From Closterium sp. Naga37s-1 (lineage: Eukaryota > Streptophyta > Zygnematophyceae > Desmidiales > Closteriaceae): DNA of 64,000 nt. A model generated the notes under the pieces. The model was not told the origin of the DNA. It saw only the letters and a list, made by a program, of their open reading frames with translations, and made no database searches. Made by a program: the position numbers and the translations under genes. Shown here piece after piece: positions 12,356 to 22,748 of the stretch. The stretch covers positions 1 to 64,000 of the forward strand of contig CANJKZ010000935.1 in the NCBI GenBank assembly GCA_947471745.1, given 5' to 3'. The stretch's first letter is position 1. Every line of letters starts with the position of its first letter.

Positions 12356-13650
12356 TGTTGATGTAAGGGGAGGCGGCGGGGTTGGCGGCCATAATGGATA
12401 ATAACAGGCTATTGCTGCTGCCGCATCTTTCGCACGTCCGCTGCAGCTGCCGTGCCCATCATGCTCCTTGCTGCGGCTGCCGCTTTGAGGGGGAGGATGT
12501 TGAGGTGGCAGCCGTGAGTCTGCAGCGCCAACTGCCGCCCAATCTGCCCCCCTGTTGCGTCTGCCGCTGTGGGGGGGAGGCAATGGGGTGGCGAGCGAGG
12601 CGGGTTAAGGGATTCGGATGCCCTTCCTTAGCGGCCCATCTCCTCTTCTTGGCACGTCTCTCCTCCTCCTCCTCTCGCCCTTGCACCTGCCACTGTCACA
12701 CCTGCCGTGGCCGCACCTGCCCCCGCCGCACCTGTCGCCGCCGCCCCTGCCGCCGCTTCACTTGCCGCCTCTGCATATGCCACCGCTGCACCCGCCGCCG
12801 CTGCGCCTACCTGTCGCTCCATCTTCCGCTGCGCGTGTCCTCGGTTCTTCCTCCTTCGCACTCGCAGTATACCACTTCAAGGGGTGCGACTTCCACTTGG
12901 TTTTTGCTGCAATTACTTCAGGGGGTGGTTAAAATTAGCTTATTAGATGAAATGATGGTTGAATGAAATGTAGTATATATTATCCCGTCCTTGTGTTGAT
13001 GGTGCATATCGCCTAAAGCTTGCTTGCATTTCTCCCTCCTCTTCCGAATTGAGCCCCTATTTATCTATCCTAGTCCTATTTTTTATTGAGCTTTTTGACA
13101 CGTAGATTCCCAAATACTACATTATTATTGTTGGAATTTTTTTTGCTAATCTTCTAAGATCACGTACTTGTTCGTTGGTTTCTCTGATGTCGCCCTCGTA
13201 CCGATATGTATGGGTTAGCCGAATTCTACTGAATTCCGTAATAAGACGATTGCTTTTTCAGCTTCATGTACATCTAAAAAAAACAAAAAACAAAAAAATG
13301 GTAGATTCGATTTTTATTATTATTATTTTTCGTGGGGCTTTCTTTCTATGATATTATGACACTTGCTAAATGGAGCTCACATAGTGCAATGCTTTGCATG
13401 GGGATGCAACCGCAAAATAATGGGGAATTTCCAGCCGTGTTAGGAGGGGAGATGTACATTCTGGAAACAATATTTTGCAGGGTGGTGAGAAAAAATGTAT
13501 TCTGAACATCCCCAGCGCAATTCGGTCGACGGGACCCCTTTGCCTGGAAACAATATTTTGCAGGGTGGTGATAAAATTCTCTGCTATTACCCCACTTCAC
13601 ACAAGAAAAGAAAGCAGCCTTTTCCAGGGAATTGTAGATTACCACCACTA
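12356..13650. other. Unassigned interval between CopB and the MITE
   Basis: The first 500 bp are GC-rich and encode Pro/Ala/His-rich low-complexity peptides in several frames; I recognise no domain. From about 12,900 the DNA turns AT-rich and no coding signal is visible. A 28-bp direct repeat lies at 13461-13488 and 13544-13571. The original sequence continued directly from 5313 across the CopB insertion site to 12356. Confidence 0.6.
13461..13571 (+). repeat. 28-bp direct repeat, two copies 83 bp apart
   Basis: The sequence starting CTGGAAACAATATTTTGCAG is found at 13461-13488 and again at 13544-13571 without mismatch. No transposon ends are obvious around it. Confidence 0.8.
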
Positions 13651-13976
13651 CACCTAGTCCGCGTTATTTTAACCACGTGAACTGTTGTGTTTCGAACCAC
13701 CCTTTGTTCGATTTCAGGTAATGAGATGGGCACCCAGAGACTTCGGGGCTATTATTTTACAGCCGGAAGCATTTCCGTCTAAAGAATCTCACACTTAGTG
13801 CTCTGAGATAGAGGGCGGATCGGCATTGACAAAGTTTTCACTGCCGCCATCTCGCGAAGGGAATGCTATATTCTACCCTCATTAAGTTTCAAACTACTCG
13901 TATAAAAAAGTTTGACCAAGGAGAAGTACCCTCGCGTGGTTAAGATAGCGGTGGTTAAAATACCGCGGACTAGGTG
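13651..13976. mobile_element. MITE with 26-bp terminal inverted repeats and TA duplication
   Basis: The left end (13651-13676) begins CACCTAGTCCGCG and is the reverse complement of the right end (13951-13976) with 25 of 26 positions matching. TA lies outside each end (13649-13650 and 13977-13978). There is no coding capacity. TA duplication and length fit a Tc1/mariner-type or similar non-autonomous element. No autonomous partner is visible here. Confidence 0.7.
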
Positions 13977-14167
13977 TACCGCCGCCACATTGTTGCTGTT
14001 GCGGTTGATTCGAGGGTTTTTAGTTGATCGTGCGCTGTTACTGAACTTATTCGCTCCCCGCGCATCTACAGTGCTTCGGGCGCACTGTTACTGCCCAGTT
14101 TTCGCTTAGAGCGCAGAGTTATTGCGATTTCAATGCAGTTTTGTTTTCATTGGTCACAAATTTGACC

Positions 14168-14297
14168 TGTCAAACTTATATGCTGCTTATTGTGTAGGCT
14201 ATAGTGGGGTAGCCCATATGGGGTACAACCCAACTAGGGTTTCCTACTTGTACCCATCTTGCTGCTGGTTCATTCATCCTCGTTCCTTATTCTGACA
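14168..14297 (+). repeat. 5' LTR of CopC and primer-binding site
   Basis: The 130-bp LTR starts TGTCAAAC and ends TTCTGACA. TGGTTTCAGAGCAGGTCC follows at 14298 and matches the initiator tRNA-Met 3' end except at one position. The target duplication TGACC precedes the LTR. Confidence 0.95.
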
Positions 14298-14539
14298 TGG
14301 TTTCAGAGCAGGTCCTGACCTAGGACCGTTTTTTTTAGGGCCCACCGAATCGTTCCCTGCCCGTAGCGCGTTACCCTACCCGTAGCGCCCTACAGTGTTC
14401 GTCGCGCTGCCCCACCAGTCGCGTTACCCTGCCCGCGCGCCGCCCTGCTGGCTGCTGCGCTGCCTTGCCCTGCCCTGCGTTGCGCTGCCTAGCGCGCGCT
14501 CTGCCCTGCCCTGCGTTGCGCTGCCCTGCGCACGTCCTG

Positions 14540-15080
14540 CCCTGCGTCGCCCTAGGACCCGCGCGACGCCCTGCCCTGCCCGTCGCGTCGCCCTAGGACC
14601 CGCGCGGCGCCCTGCCCTGCCCGTCGCGTCGCCCTAGGACCCGCGCGACGACCTGCCCTGCCTGTCGCATCGCCCTAGGACCCGCGCGACGACCTGCCCT
14701 GCCCGTCGCGTCGCCCTAGGACCCGCGCGACGCCCTGCCCTGCCCGTCGCGTCGCCCTAGGACCCGCGCGACGCCCTGCCCTGCCCGTCGCATCGCCCTA
14801 GGACCCGCGCGACGCCCTGCCCTGCCCGTCGCGTCGCCCTAGGACCCGCGCGACGCCCTGCCCTGCCCGTCGCGTCGCCCTAGGACCCGCGCGACGCCCT
14901 GCCCTGCCCGTCGCGTCGCCCTAGGACCCCGCGCGACGCCCTGCCCTGCCCATCGCGTCGCCCTAGGACCCGCGCGACGCCCTGCCCTGCCCGTCGCGTC
15001 GCCCTAGGGCCCGCGCGCCGCCCCTGCCCTGCCCGTCGCGTCACCCTAGGGCCAGCGCGCCGCCCTGCTGCCCGCGCTCC
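14540..15080 (+). repeat. 41-bp minisatellite in the CopC leader
   Basis: About 13 units are each marked by CCTAGGACCCGCGCGACG and spaced 41 bp apart (for example 14551, 14592, 14633). Because 41 is not a multiple of three, the reading frame changes with each unit, which argues against a coding role. It sits between the primer-binding site and the Gag region. Confidence 0.9.
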
Positions 15081-15321
15081 GCCCTGCCCCTGCCCGTCGC
15101 GTCCACCCTGGCAGCCCGCGCGCCGCCCTGCAGCCCGCGCGCTGCCCTTGCCTGCCCGCGCGCCCTCCTCTGCCCGCGCGCCGCCCTACTTGCAGCGCGC
15201 CGCCCTACTCTGGCCGCGCGCCGCCCTTACTGACCGTGCGCCGCCCCGACCTACCCTAGTGTCTGCTCGCCGCCCTACCTTCTCTGCGTGCTGCTGTGCC
15301 GGTCGCACACCTCCTTCCTTT

Positions 15322-16560
15322 GCCCGCTATGACGTCTCTTCGTGGTAGCGGTGGGAGTGGTGGCGGCGGTGGTGGCAGCAGTGGGAGTGGTGGAGGCGGC
15401 CGTAGTGGCAGTCTCGGTGGAGCTGTTCGGTGGGGAGTTTCTGGCGGTGGCCAGATGCAGCTCCAGCGACGTCCGCGCGAGTCCCTCACGCCCCAGCAGC
15501 TTCGTGAGTGGTACACTAGTTGGGGTTGTGGGGGCGGGCCGTAGTGGCAGTCGCCCTGGAGCTGGTCAGTCGGGAGTTTCTGGCGGTGGCCAGATGCAGC
15601 TGCAGCGGCGTCCGCGCGAGACCCTTACGCCCCAGCAGCTTCGTGAGTGTTACGCTCAGAGTAGAGGGTCTCGGAGTACTGCTCGCTGCCCGTACGTCAT
15701 TCGCACAGGTGATCGGGCTGGTCAGACTTGCGGGACAGTTGGTCACACACAGTCCCTTCCCTGTGTCGAGGGGCGGTAGCGCACCGCTCCTCACTCCTCC
15801 TCGTTTCCCCCGACGACTGCTCCCCTGCAGACTCTCCACATGGACGTGTGGGGCCCAGCCCGCGTCCGTGGACAGGGCCGCGAGCGCTACTTTCTGCTGG
15901 TCGTTGACGACTACTCGCGTTACACCACGGTCTTCCCCTTGCGCAGCAAGGGGGAGGTCCCTGATGTTTTGATCCCTTGGATCCGCGCTGTCCGTCTCCA
16001 GCTCCGCAAGCGGTTCCACACGGACCTTCCAGTCATGCGTCTGCAGTCTGACCTCTTACGGGACTTTTGTCGTGGGGAGGGCATTCGCCAGTCGTTCAAG
16101 CTTCCGGCCTATCCGCAGCAGAATGGGGTTGCTGAGCGCCGCATTGGCTTAGTCATGGAGGTCGCTCGTACCTCCATGATCCATGCGGCTGTCCCCCACT
16201 TTCCGTGGCCGTTTGCGGTCCGGTACGCTGCGCATCAGCTCAACCTCTGGCCCCGTGTCTCCTTGCCAGAGACCTCGCCTACACTGTGTTGGACAGGGAA
16301 GGTTGGCGATGCGTCGATGTTCTGGGTCTGGGGCTCTCGTGCCCTTGTCCGCGATACGTCCACGGACAAGCTCTCCTCCCGCGCCATTCCCTGCGTCTTC
16401 CTTGGCTTTCCCCCTGACGCGCCTGGCTGGCAATTTTACCACCCCACCTCGCGCCGTGTCCTGCCCTCTCAGGACGTAACGTTCGACGAGTCGGTTCCCT
16501 TTTACCGTCTCTTCCCCTACCGCACTACCCCTCTCCCCCCCCCCGCCGCTCTTCCTCGCA
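15322..16560 (+). pseudogene. Copia Gag zinc-knuckle remnant fused to integrase (CopC)
   Basis: The Gag part is Gly-rich and carries two copies of the PQQLREW motif (about 15,490 and 15,630) and half of the CPYVIRTG...CGTVGHTQS knuckle. Integrase reads from 15840 (MDVWGPARVRGQGRERYF) to FDESVPFYRLFPYR at about 16,520. Compared with CopB and CopD it lacks eight residues around the second catalytic Asp: RLHSDRGGEFSSDLL has become RLQSDLL. The enzyme would be inactive even without the other damage. The QQNGVAERR Glu is retained. Confidence 0.85.
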
Positions 16561-16619
16561 CCAGGTCCTCCTCCGGTAGACCCCCTCCCCCCTCAGGGTC
16601 CTGCTCCCTCAGGTGTGTC

Positions 16620-18718
16620 TCAGGTAGACCCTGTCGAGCCTGTCGAGGTCGCGGTCGACTCTGGTGCTGCTGCTGGGGGTGGTGCTGCTGGGGGTGCTGA
16701 GCTGGAGCGTGCGGAGCCTGGGATGCTGAGCCTGAGCGTGCGGAGCCTGGGGGTGCTGAGCCTGAGCGTGCGAAGCCTGGGGGTGCTGAGCCTGAGGTTG
16801 CTGAGTCTGGGGGTGCTGAGCCTGGGGGTGCTGAGACTGGGGGTGCTAAGCCTGCGGGTGCGGAGACTGGGGGTGCTAAGCCTAGGGGTGTTGAGCCTGG
16901 GGGTGCTGAGTCTGTTGGAGGTCCTACAGGTGCCTCGTCCCGGCGGGAGTCTCTCTCTCCACCACAGCTGCGCGAGTGGTTTGCTCGGCACTGGAGCCTT
17001 CGGAGCGGCACCGCTGGAGCCGGGGGGCTCCCGCTGGAGGCCCTGGAGCTGGAGGTACTGGAGCTACAGGAGCTGGAGGTGGTGTAGGCGTTGGAGCTGG
17101 AGCTTCTGGAGTTGCTGGAGCCACTGGTCCCGGAGGTGCTCGTACTGGAGGTACTAGAGCTGCTGGTGCTGGTGGTGCTGCGGGCGTTGGAGCCGGAGGT
17201 GCTGGAGCTGCTGGTCCTGGAGTTACTGGAGGTACTGCAGGTTCTCCGGGTGCCTCGTCACACCGGGAGCCTCTCTCCCCGCCGCAGCTGCGCGAGTGGT
17301 TTGCTCGGCGCTGGAGTCTTCAGAGTGGCGCTGCTGGAGCTGGGGGGCCTGCCACTGGAGGCCCTGGTCCTGGTGGCGCTGGAGGTACTGGAGCTGCTGG
17401 AGCTGGAGGTGCTGCCGGCGTTGGAGCTGGCGCTGCTGAAGGTGCTGGAGCCACTGGTCCCGGAGGTGCTCGTACTAGACGTACTGGAGCTGCTGGAGCT
17501 GGAGGTACTACAGGAGTTGGAGCTGGAGGCGCTGGAGTTGGCGCTGCTGGTGGTGCTGGAGCCGCTGGTCCCGGAGGTGCTCGTACTGGAGGTACTGGAG
17601 CTACTGGAGCTGGAGGTGCTGCAGGAGTTGGAGCTGGAGGCGTTGGAGCTGGAGCCGCTGGAGGCGCTGGAGCTGGAGCTGCTGGAGGTGCTGGAGTTGG
17701 TGGTCCTGCTGGCGTTGGAGCTGGAGACCCTGGAGCTGGGGGTACTGGTGCTGTCGGTGCTGGTTCTGGAGGCGCTGTGCGGCCGCGACCGTACTTCGTT
17801 CCACTGCTTCAGCAGGTTCTTGGTCTCCCGCTTTCTACTGGCCCTACTCCTCCCTTACTGTGTCCACCGCCTGACCAGTCGAAGTCGCAGTTACAGCCAG
17901 CCTCCCCATTGCCTGCTCCTTCTCCTTACACTGGGCCGACAAGAGGTCTTGCGGAGCGTCGTGAGCCTGAGTCTCGTCCTGCGTCGCATGTTCGCGCTGT
18001 TCGCACTGGTCGTCGTGTTCCGCGTCAGCGTCCTCCTCCTGTCCCAGGCACGCACCAGATGGCACTTCGTCCTTCCTCTGTTCCACAGCGTGTCCCTCTG
18101 CCGTCTCCTCATGCGTCCTCTCTTCCTGACGTTCCTGACCTGCCGTTAGACCTTGCTCGTGCTGCCAGTCCTACTGTCATGCGTCTTCTCGCCACTGTGG
18201 TCACTGACCCCTCGTTTGAGTCCACTGCTGCGTCTGCTCTAGTTGCTGAGCTTGTTGACTTTGCTGCTACCTGTCGCCTTGACTACGCAGCTAGTCTTGT
18301 TGCTGAGTCTGAGTCTGTCTGTCCTCCGTCCGTCGGGGGTGAGTGTGCTCTTGGCACAGACGTCCTTGAGGACAGGCAGGAAGACTTTGAGTGTTTTGCA
18401 GCTGCTTTACCTCATCTCGTGTCCATGCTGATTCCACCTGAGGGATTCCCGGATGCACCAGATATCCCGACCCCGCGCTCTTACCCAGAGGCGATTGAGG
18501 GTCCCTACTCCTCTCAGTGGCAGACAGCCATGGACGAAGAGATGGCTTCCTGGAAGTCCACAGGCACCTACGTCGACGAGGTTCCCCCACCTGGGGCGAA
18601 CATCGACAGTGGCATGTGGATTTTCAGGGTGAAGCAACCGCCGGGTTCTCCGCCTGTCTTCAAGGCGCGTTACGTTGCTCGAGGCTTCATTCAGCGACAG
18701 GGAGTTGACTTCTTTTAG
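16620..18718 (+). pseudogene. Gly/Ala-rich spacer and RT N-terminal part (CopC)
   Basis: An open frame (16976-18718) begins in Gly/Ala repeats (GAGGAAGVGAGGAGAAG type), with SPPQLREWFARR at about 17,280. It then enters the conserved pre-RT region (RPRPYFVPLLQQVLGLP, DVLEDRQEDFECFAAALPHL) and RT start (WKSTGTYVDEVPPPGANI, ARGFIQRQGVDFF). It ends at a TAG (18716-18718) where the relatives have a Gln codon. Confidence 0.85.
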
Positions 18719-18739
18719 ACCTTCTCCCCTACCCCGAAG

Positions 18740-20044
18740 ATGACCACTCTTCGGGTGCTGCTGCACGTTGCCGCACAGCGTGACTACGAGCTTCACTCTC
18801 TTGACTTCAGCACAGCCTTCCTACAGGGCAGCCTGCACGAGGAGATCTGGCTGCGCCGCCCACCTGGCTTCTCTGGGTCGTTTCCTGCAGGTACCCAGTG
18901 GAGCCTCCGGCGGCCAGTCTACGGTCTCCGCCAGGCGCCTCGCGAGTGGCACGACACACTGAGGACGACGCTTGCGGCTCTTGGGTTTGCTCCTTCGACT
19001 GCTGACCCGTCGCTGTTTCTACGCACCGACACTTCTCTGCCGCCGTTCTACATCCTCGTGTACGTCGATGACTTGGTCTTTGCCACTGCTGACACTGCTG
19101 GACTGGCCTCTGTGAAGTCGGAGCTGCAGAAGAGACACACGTGCACAGACCTGGGTGAGCTGCGCAGCTATCTTGGCTTGCATATCACCCGGGACAGAGC
19201 ACAGCGCACCATTACCTTGACTCAGTCACACATGGTGCAGCAGGTCCTTCAGCGCTTCGACTTCAAGTACTCCTCGCCACAGTCCACTCCTCTGCCTACC
19301 GGTCACTCGCTCTCAGCTCTGCCTTCGGATGAGTTCGTAGAGCCGAGTGGCCCATATCCAGAGCTTGTGGGCTGCCTCATGTACCTGATGACCTGCACTC
19401 GACCTGACCTTGCTTACCCTCTTAGCATCCTGGCACGCTACGTTGCGCCCGGGAGACACCGACCAGAGCACTAGAAGGCCGCTAAGAGGGTGATGCGCTA
19501 CTTTTGCAGTACGTCGGGCATGGGGCTCGTGCTTGGAGGACGGGCTCGTGTTGTCCTCACTGGCCATACAGACGCTTCTTGGGTTGACGACTTGGCTACG
19601 CAGCGGTCGTCACAGGGTTACACTTTCAGCCTTGGCTCCGGCTCTGTTTCGTGGCGGTCTACTCGCTCGTCTTCTGTTCTCAGTTCCAGTTGTGATGCTG
19701 AGATCTACGTAGGGGCCATGGCTGCACAGGAGTTACGCTGGCTCACCTACCTACTGACTGACTTGGGAGAGCCGCCTCGTTCTCCCCCTGTTCTGTACGT
19801 CAACAACAAGGCAATGCTTGCCTTGTGTCAGGAGCACAGACTGGAGCACAGAACGAAGCACATCGCTCTGCGCTACTTCCTTGCTCGAGAGTTGCAGCAG
19901 CGTGGTCAGCTTCGTCTTGCTTACGTGGCCTCTCGGGCCAACACTGCTGATATTTTCACCAAGGCACTTGCGCCTTGTGATCATCAGCGTTTCTGTACTG
20001 TTCTAGGCCTTGTGCCTACTTTGCCTCACTTGCTCACTTCTTGA
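18740..20044 (+). pseudogene. Copia RT palm and RNase H (CopC)
   Basis: RT continues from 18719 in the same frame: LDFSTAFLQGSLHEEIW, VYGLRQAPREWHD and YILVYVDDLVFA (about 19,048-19,083). It runs to a TAG at 19472-19474 where the relatives have Trp or Met. RNase H then reads from 19490 (YTFSLGSGSVSWRSTRS, YVNNKAMLALCQEH, HIALRYFLAREL, NTADIFTKALAP) to its normal stop at 20042-20044. Two nonsense changes, in place of a Gln and a sense codon, inactivate the frame. Confidence 0.9.
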
Positions 20045-20273
20045 CTTTGCTTGTACTGTGATCTATATACATATACATGCATGCTTACACTTGCTAGGTT
20101 TTGATAACTGTACTGTTTGTTCTCCATTATATAACTCTGCATGTGAACTGGCCTTGTGGCCATTTGCTTGTGCTCAGAATGCGTGGTGACTTCGTGATCC
20201 ACCCTGAGCTTGCTTTGCTTTTCTTGACTGGTCTTGTGACCTCTTGTTCTCCCCCACTTTGCCTATGGGGGTG

Positions 20274-20403
20274 TGTCAAACTTATATGCTGCTTATTGTG
20301 TAGGCTATAGTGGGGTAGCCCATATGGGGTACAACCCAATTAGGGTTTCCTACTTGTACCCATCTTGCTGCTAGTTCATTCATCCTCGTTCGTTATTCTG
20401 ACA
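20274..20403 (+). repeat. 3' LTR of CopC (130 bp) and polypurine tract
   Basis: It differs from 14168-14297 at three of 130 positions. The polypurine tract TATGGGGGTG lies at 20264-20273. TGACC follows at 20404-20408. Confidence 0.95.
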
Positions 20404-20513
20404 TGACCGGCCGACAACTCTGGTTGGGTTGACGGCCACCGAACCGTCAAACGTTATTATTTCGGGCATAACAAATATAAAACCCTATCGGGTGGCATGT
20501 TTTCCGAGGGAGT

Positions 20514-20556
20514 CATCAACCCTAAACACCAGGCGACAAGGTGTTTAGGGTTGATG
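20514..20556. repeat. Perfect 17-bp inverted repeat, 9-nt loop
   Basis: The stem CATCAACCCTAAACACC (20514-20530) is exactly complementary to 20540-20556. The stem includes TTTAGGG, the plant-type telomere heptamer, once per arm. Confidence 0.9.
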
Positions 20557-20602
20557 CCCTTCCCAACGAGTATATTTTTTCGATGGCGTGCCATCGATAG
20601 AG

Positions 20603-20644
20603 CATCAAACCTAAACACCATTCGTAAGGTGTTTAGGGTTGATA
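20603..20644. repeat. Second copy of the hairpin, one stem mismatch
   Basis: CATCAAACCTAAACACC (20603-20619) pairs with 20628-20644. The sequence after each hairpin is also similar (CCCAACGAGTATAT against TGAATGGGGTATAT), so the whole hairpin-plus-tail unit appears to have been duplicated and then diverged. Confidence 0.85.
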
Positions 20645-21101
20645 TCATTCTGAATGGGGTATATATTAATTTATCACTAAAAACAAAAATATAATAGTTA
20701 CTGTTTTTGCTGACAGTATCCACAGGTTCAGTTTGTAGTTATGTGCCATGTGTCGACCAATGAAATCAAAACTGCGTTGAAATCGCATTGTTTCTGCGGC
20801 CATTTTCAGGTGCATGCAACTTAGTCTAGGAACTGTATTCAGGTGCATGCCATGTTATTGGGCAGGTGTGTACACTTTACGCAGCTTAGAAACGTGTTAT
20901 ATTAAAATCGTACGCTTACCAATATCCGTTTCAAATTAGCACAGACTATCGAGAATAGATGCGATTTCGGATTACGCAAAGCAAAATCGGAATGGTTGGC
21001 TCTCGATTCTGCATTTTTTTACGTCACCAGAAGCAATCATTGCATGTTTGCCCAATTTCGACGTGAATTTCTGCTTCGCCCCAACTCTTCTTGAACAAAT
21101 T

Positions 21102-21222
21102 TGTATGTTTTAGTCTGTTTAGGCTGTAGTGGGTTAGACAATAGGGGGTACAGCTTTTCTAGGTTTCCCTATTTGTACCCATCACATTTCTAGTTCAATC
21201 ATTCCTCGTTCTTATTCTGACA
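21102..21222 (+). repeat. 5' LTR of CopD (about 121 bp) and primer-binding site
   Basis: The right end is certain (TTCTGACA, 21222), followed by TGGTATCAGAGC at 21223, a perfect match to initiator tRNA-Met. The left end is placed at TGTATG by comparison with the other LTRs and could be off by several bases, since the partner LTR is missing. The leader at 21,290-22,380 holds GC-rich repeats, including a 27-bp unit near 21,840-21,970. Confidence 0.75.
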
Positions 21223-22513
21223 TGGTATCAGAGCAGAATCGTTCCTAGGGCCCACCGAACGTTCCGCCGTGCCCTAACTGATTTTTTTTTTTTTTAGCTG
21301 CCCCTACGGCCGCGCTGCCCTTGCAGCCCGCGTGCTGCCCCTGCGACCGTGCTGACACTGCAGTCGTGTCTGCCCCTGCAGCTGTGCCTGCCCCTGCAGC
21401 CGTGCCTGCCTCTGCAGCCCGTGGGAGCTGCCCCTGCAGCCCGCGTGCCGCCCTCCCGAGCAGCTGTGCCTGCCCCTGCAGCCGTGCCTGCCTCTGCAGC
21501 CCGTGGGAGCTGCCTCTGCAGCCCGCGTGCCGCCCTAAATCGTGCTCGTCGCGACGCCCCTGCGGGACCCGCGCGGCGTCCCCCTCCTGCTCGTCGCGGC
21601 GCCCCCAGGGCGTCGCCCCTGCTCGTCGCGGCGCCACCCTGGGCGCCGTCCCTGCTTGTCGCGACGTCCCCGGGCGTCGCCCCTACTCGTCGCGGCGCCC
21701 CCTGGGTGCCGTTCCTGTTCGTCGCGGCGCCCCCCTGGGCGCCTTCCCTGCTCGTCGCGGCGCCCCCGCGGCGCCTTCCCTACTCGTCGCGGCGCCCCCG
21801 GGGTGTCGCCCCTGCTCGTCGCGGCGCCCCCCCCCCCTGCAGCAGCTGCCTCGGAGCCCCGCCCTGCAGCAGCTGCCTCGGAGCCCCGCCCTGCAGCAGC
21901 TGCCGCGGAGCCCCGCCCTGCAGCAGCTGCCTCGGAGCCCCGCCCTGCAGCAGCTGCCGCGGAGCCCCCCCCTGCCGCCGTAGCGGCCCCGCTCTACAGC
22001 AGCTGCCGCGGAGCCGCCTGCAACAGTCGCGGCCCCGCCCTGCAGCAGCTGCCGCGGAGCCCCCCTGCCGCAGTCGCGGCCCCGCCCTGCTGCAGCTGCC
22101 GCGGAGCCGCCTACAGCAGTCGTGGCCCCGCCCTGCAGCAGCTGCCGAGGGGCCCCCTGCCGCTGTCGCGGCCCCGCCCTGCAGCTGTCCCGGCCCCGCC
22201 GTCGTCGCCGTCGTGCGCCTACCGTGCTCGCCCGGCGAGCGACTGCCCTTCCCGCCACTGGTGAGCACTTGCCCTACCCGCGCTTCCCGCGCGCCTGCCT
22301 TACTAGCGCGCTGCCACACTGCCCTGCCCGTGCTGCTACTACTGTTTCTGCTGCTACTGCTGCTGCTACTGCTGCTCCTGCTACTGCTGCTCCTGGCGGT
22401 GGCCAGATGCAGCTCCAGCGACGTCCGCGTGAGTCCCTCACGCCCCAGCAGCTACGTGAGTGGTACGCTAGTTGGGGTTGTAGGGGTGGCCGTGCTGCTA
22501 CTGCTGTTACAGC

Positions 22514-22655
22514 TGTCAGTAGAGCTGCACTGTGAGATCCCTGATCGATCCTAGGGGGGGTTACAGGCGCGTTTGCCTGGGGGGTTATGGGCGCACTGAC
22601 CCGCTACTGAAACAAGCCCTTTTATCCCAGTGGTCTAGTGGTTGGGATTCTGACA
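22514..22655 (+). repeat. 5' LTR of the TRIM (142 bp)
   Basis: It starts TGTCAGTAGAGC and ends GATTCTGACA. It contains TTTT at 22620-22623 and an A-box-like TGGTCTAGTGG at 22631-22641. Confidence 0.95.
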
Positions 22656-22692
22656 TGGTATCAGAGAGGTCTCGGGTTCGAATCCCGGTGTA
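22624..22692 (+). promoter_or_regulatory. tRNA-like RNA polymerase III internal promoter across the LTR/PBS junction
   Basis: The sequence resembles tRNA-Glu in its first half. The A box TGGTCTAGTGG (22631-22641) and B box GGTTCGAATCC (22675-22685) are 44 bp apart, as in a real intron-less tRNA. A D arm (GTCT/GGAT), a 5-bp anticodon-like stem (TCTGA, 22649-22653, with TCAGA, 22661-22665, around a 7-nt loop) and a T arm (CGGG/CCCG) can form. The acceptor stem cannot pair, so it is not a functional tRNA. The LTR ends inside the anticodon-like loop. Pol III use is inferred from the boxes only. Confidence 0.75.
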
Positions 22693-22748
22693 TGCACATG
22701 TAGGCCGTTGCCACTGTGCTCAGTCCTGGGCCTCCCAGTGTGGGGGGG

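Larger units (their letters stand above)
14168..20403 (+). mobile_element. Full-length Ty1/copia retrotransposon CopC
   Basis: The two 130-bp LTRs differ at 3 positions, and TGACC duplications flank the element (14163-14167 and 20404-20408). The order is LTR, primer-binding site, 41-bp leader array, Gag zinc-knuckle remnant, integrase, Gly/Ala-rich spacer, RT, RNase H, polypurine tract and LTR. The protease is missing: the sequence jumps from the knuckle (GTVGHTQS) straight into the integrase zinc-finger tail (LPCVEGR) at about 15,755. Stops in RT and RNase H also show it is dead. Confidence 0.95.
20409..21101. other. AT-rich intergenic interval with two hairpins
   Basis: No gene is recognisable. 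The left part holds two long hairpins built from the same stem (entries below) and a small palindrome CGATGGCGTGCCATCG (20581-20596). The right part (20,700-21,100) is featureless AT-rich DNA ending at the CopD 5' LTR. Confidence 0.6.

Noticed and set aside
12382..12966. A protein-coding gene in the GC-rich interval
   Set aside because: Overlapping frames encode only low-complexity Pro/Ala/Cys/His runs; no domain, intron signals or homology recognised.
20514..20644. Interstitial telomere repeats
   Set aside because: TTTAGGG occurs singly within hairpin stems, not in tandem.
22624..22692. A genuine tRNA-Glu gene
   Set aside because: The acceptor ends cannot pair, the anticodon-like loop lacks the expected sequence, and it is part of a retroelement LTR/PBS junction.
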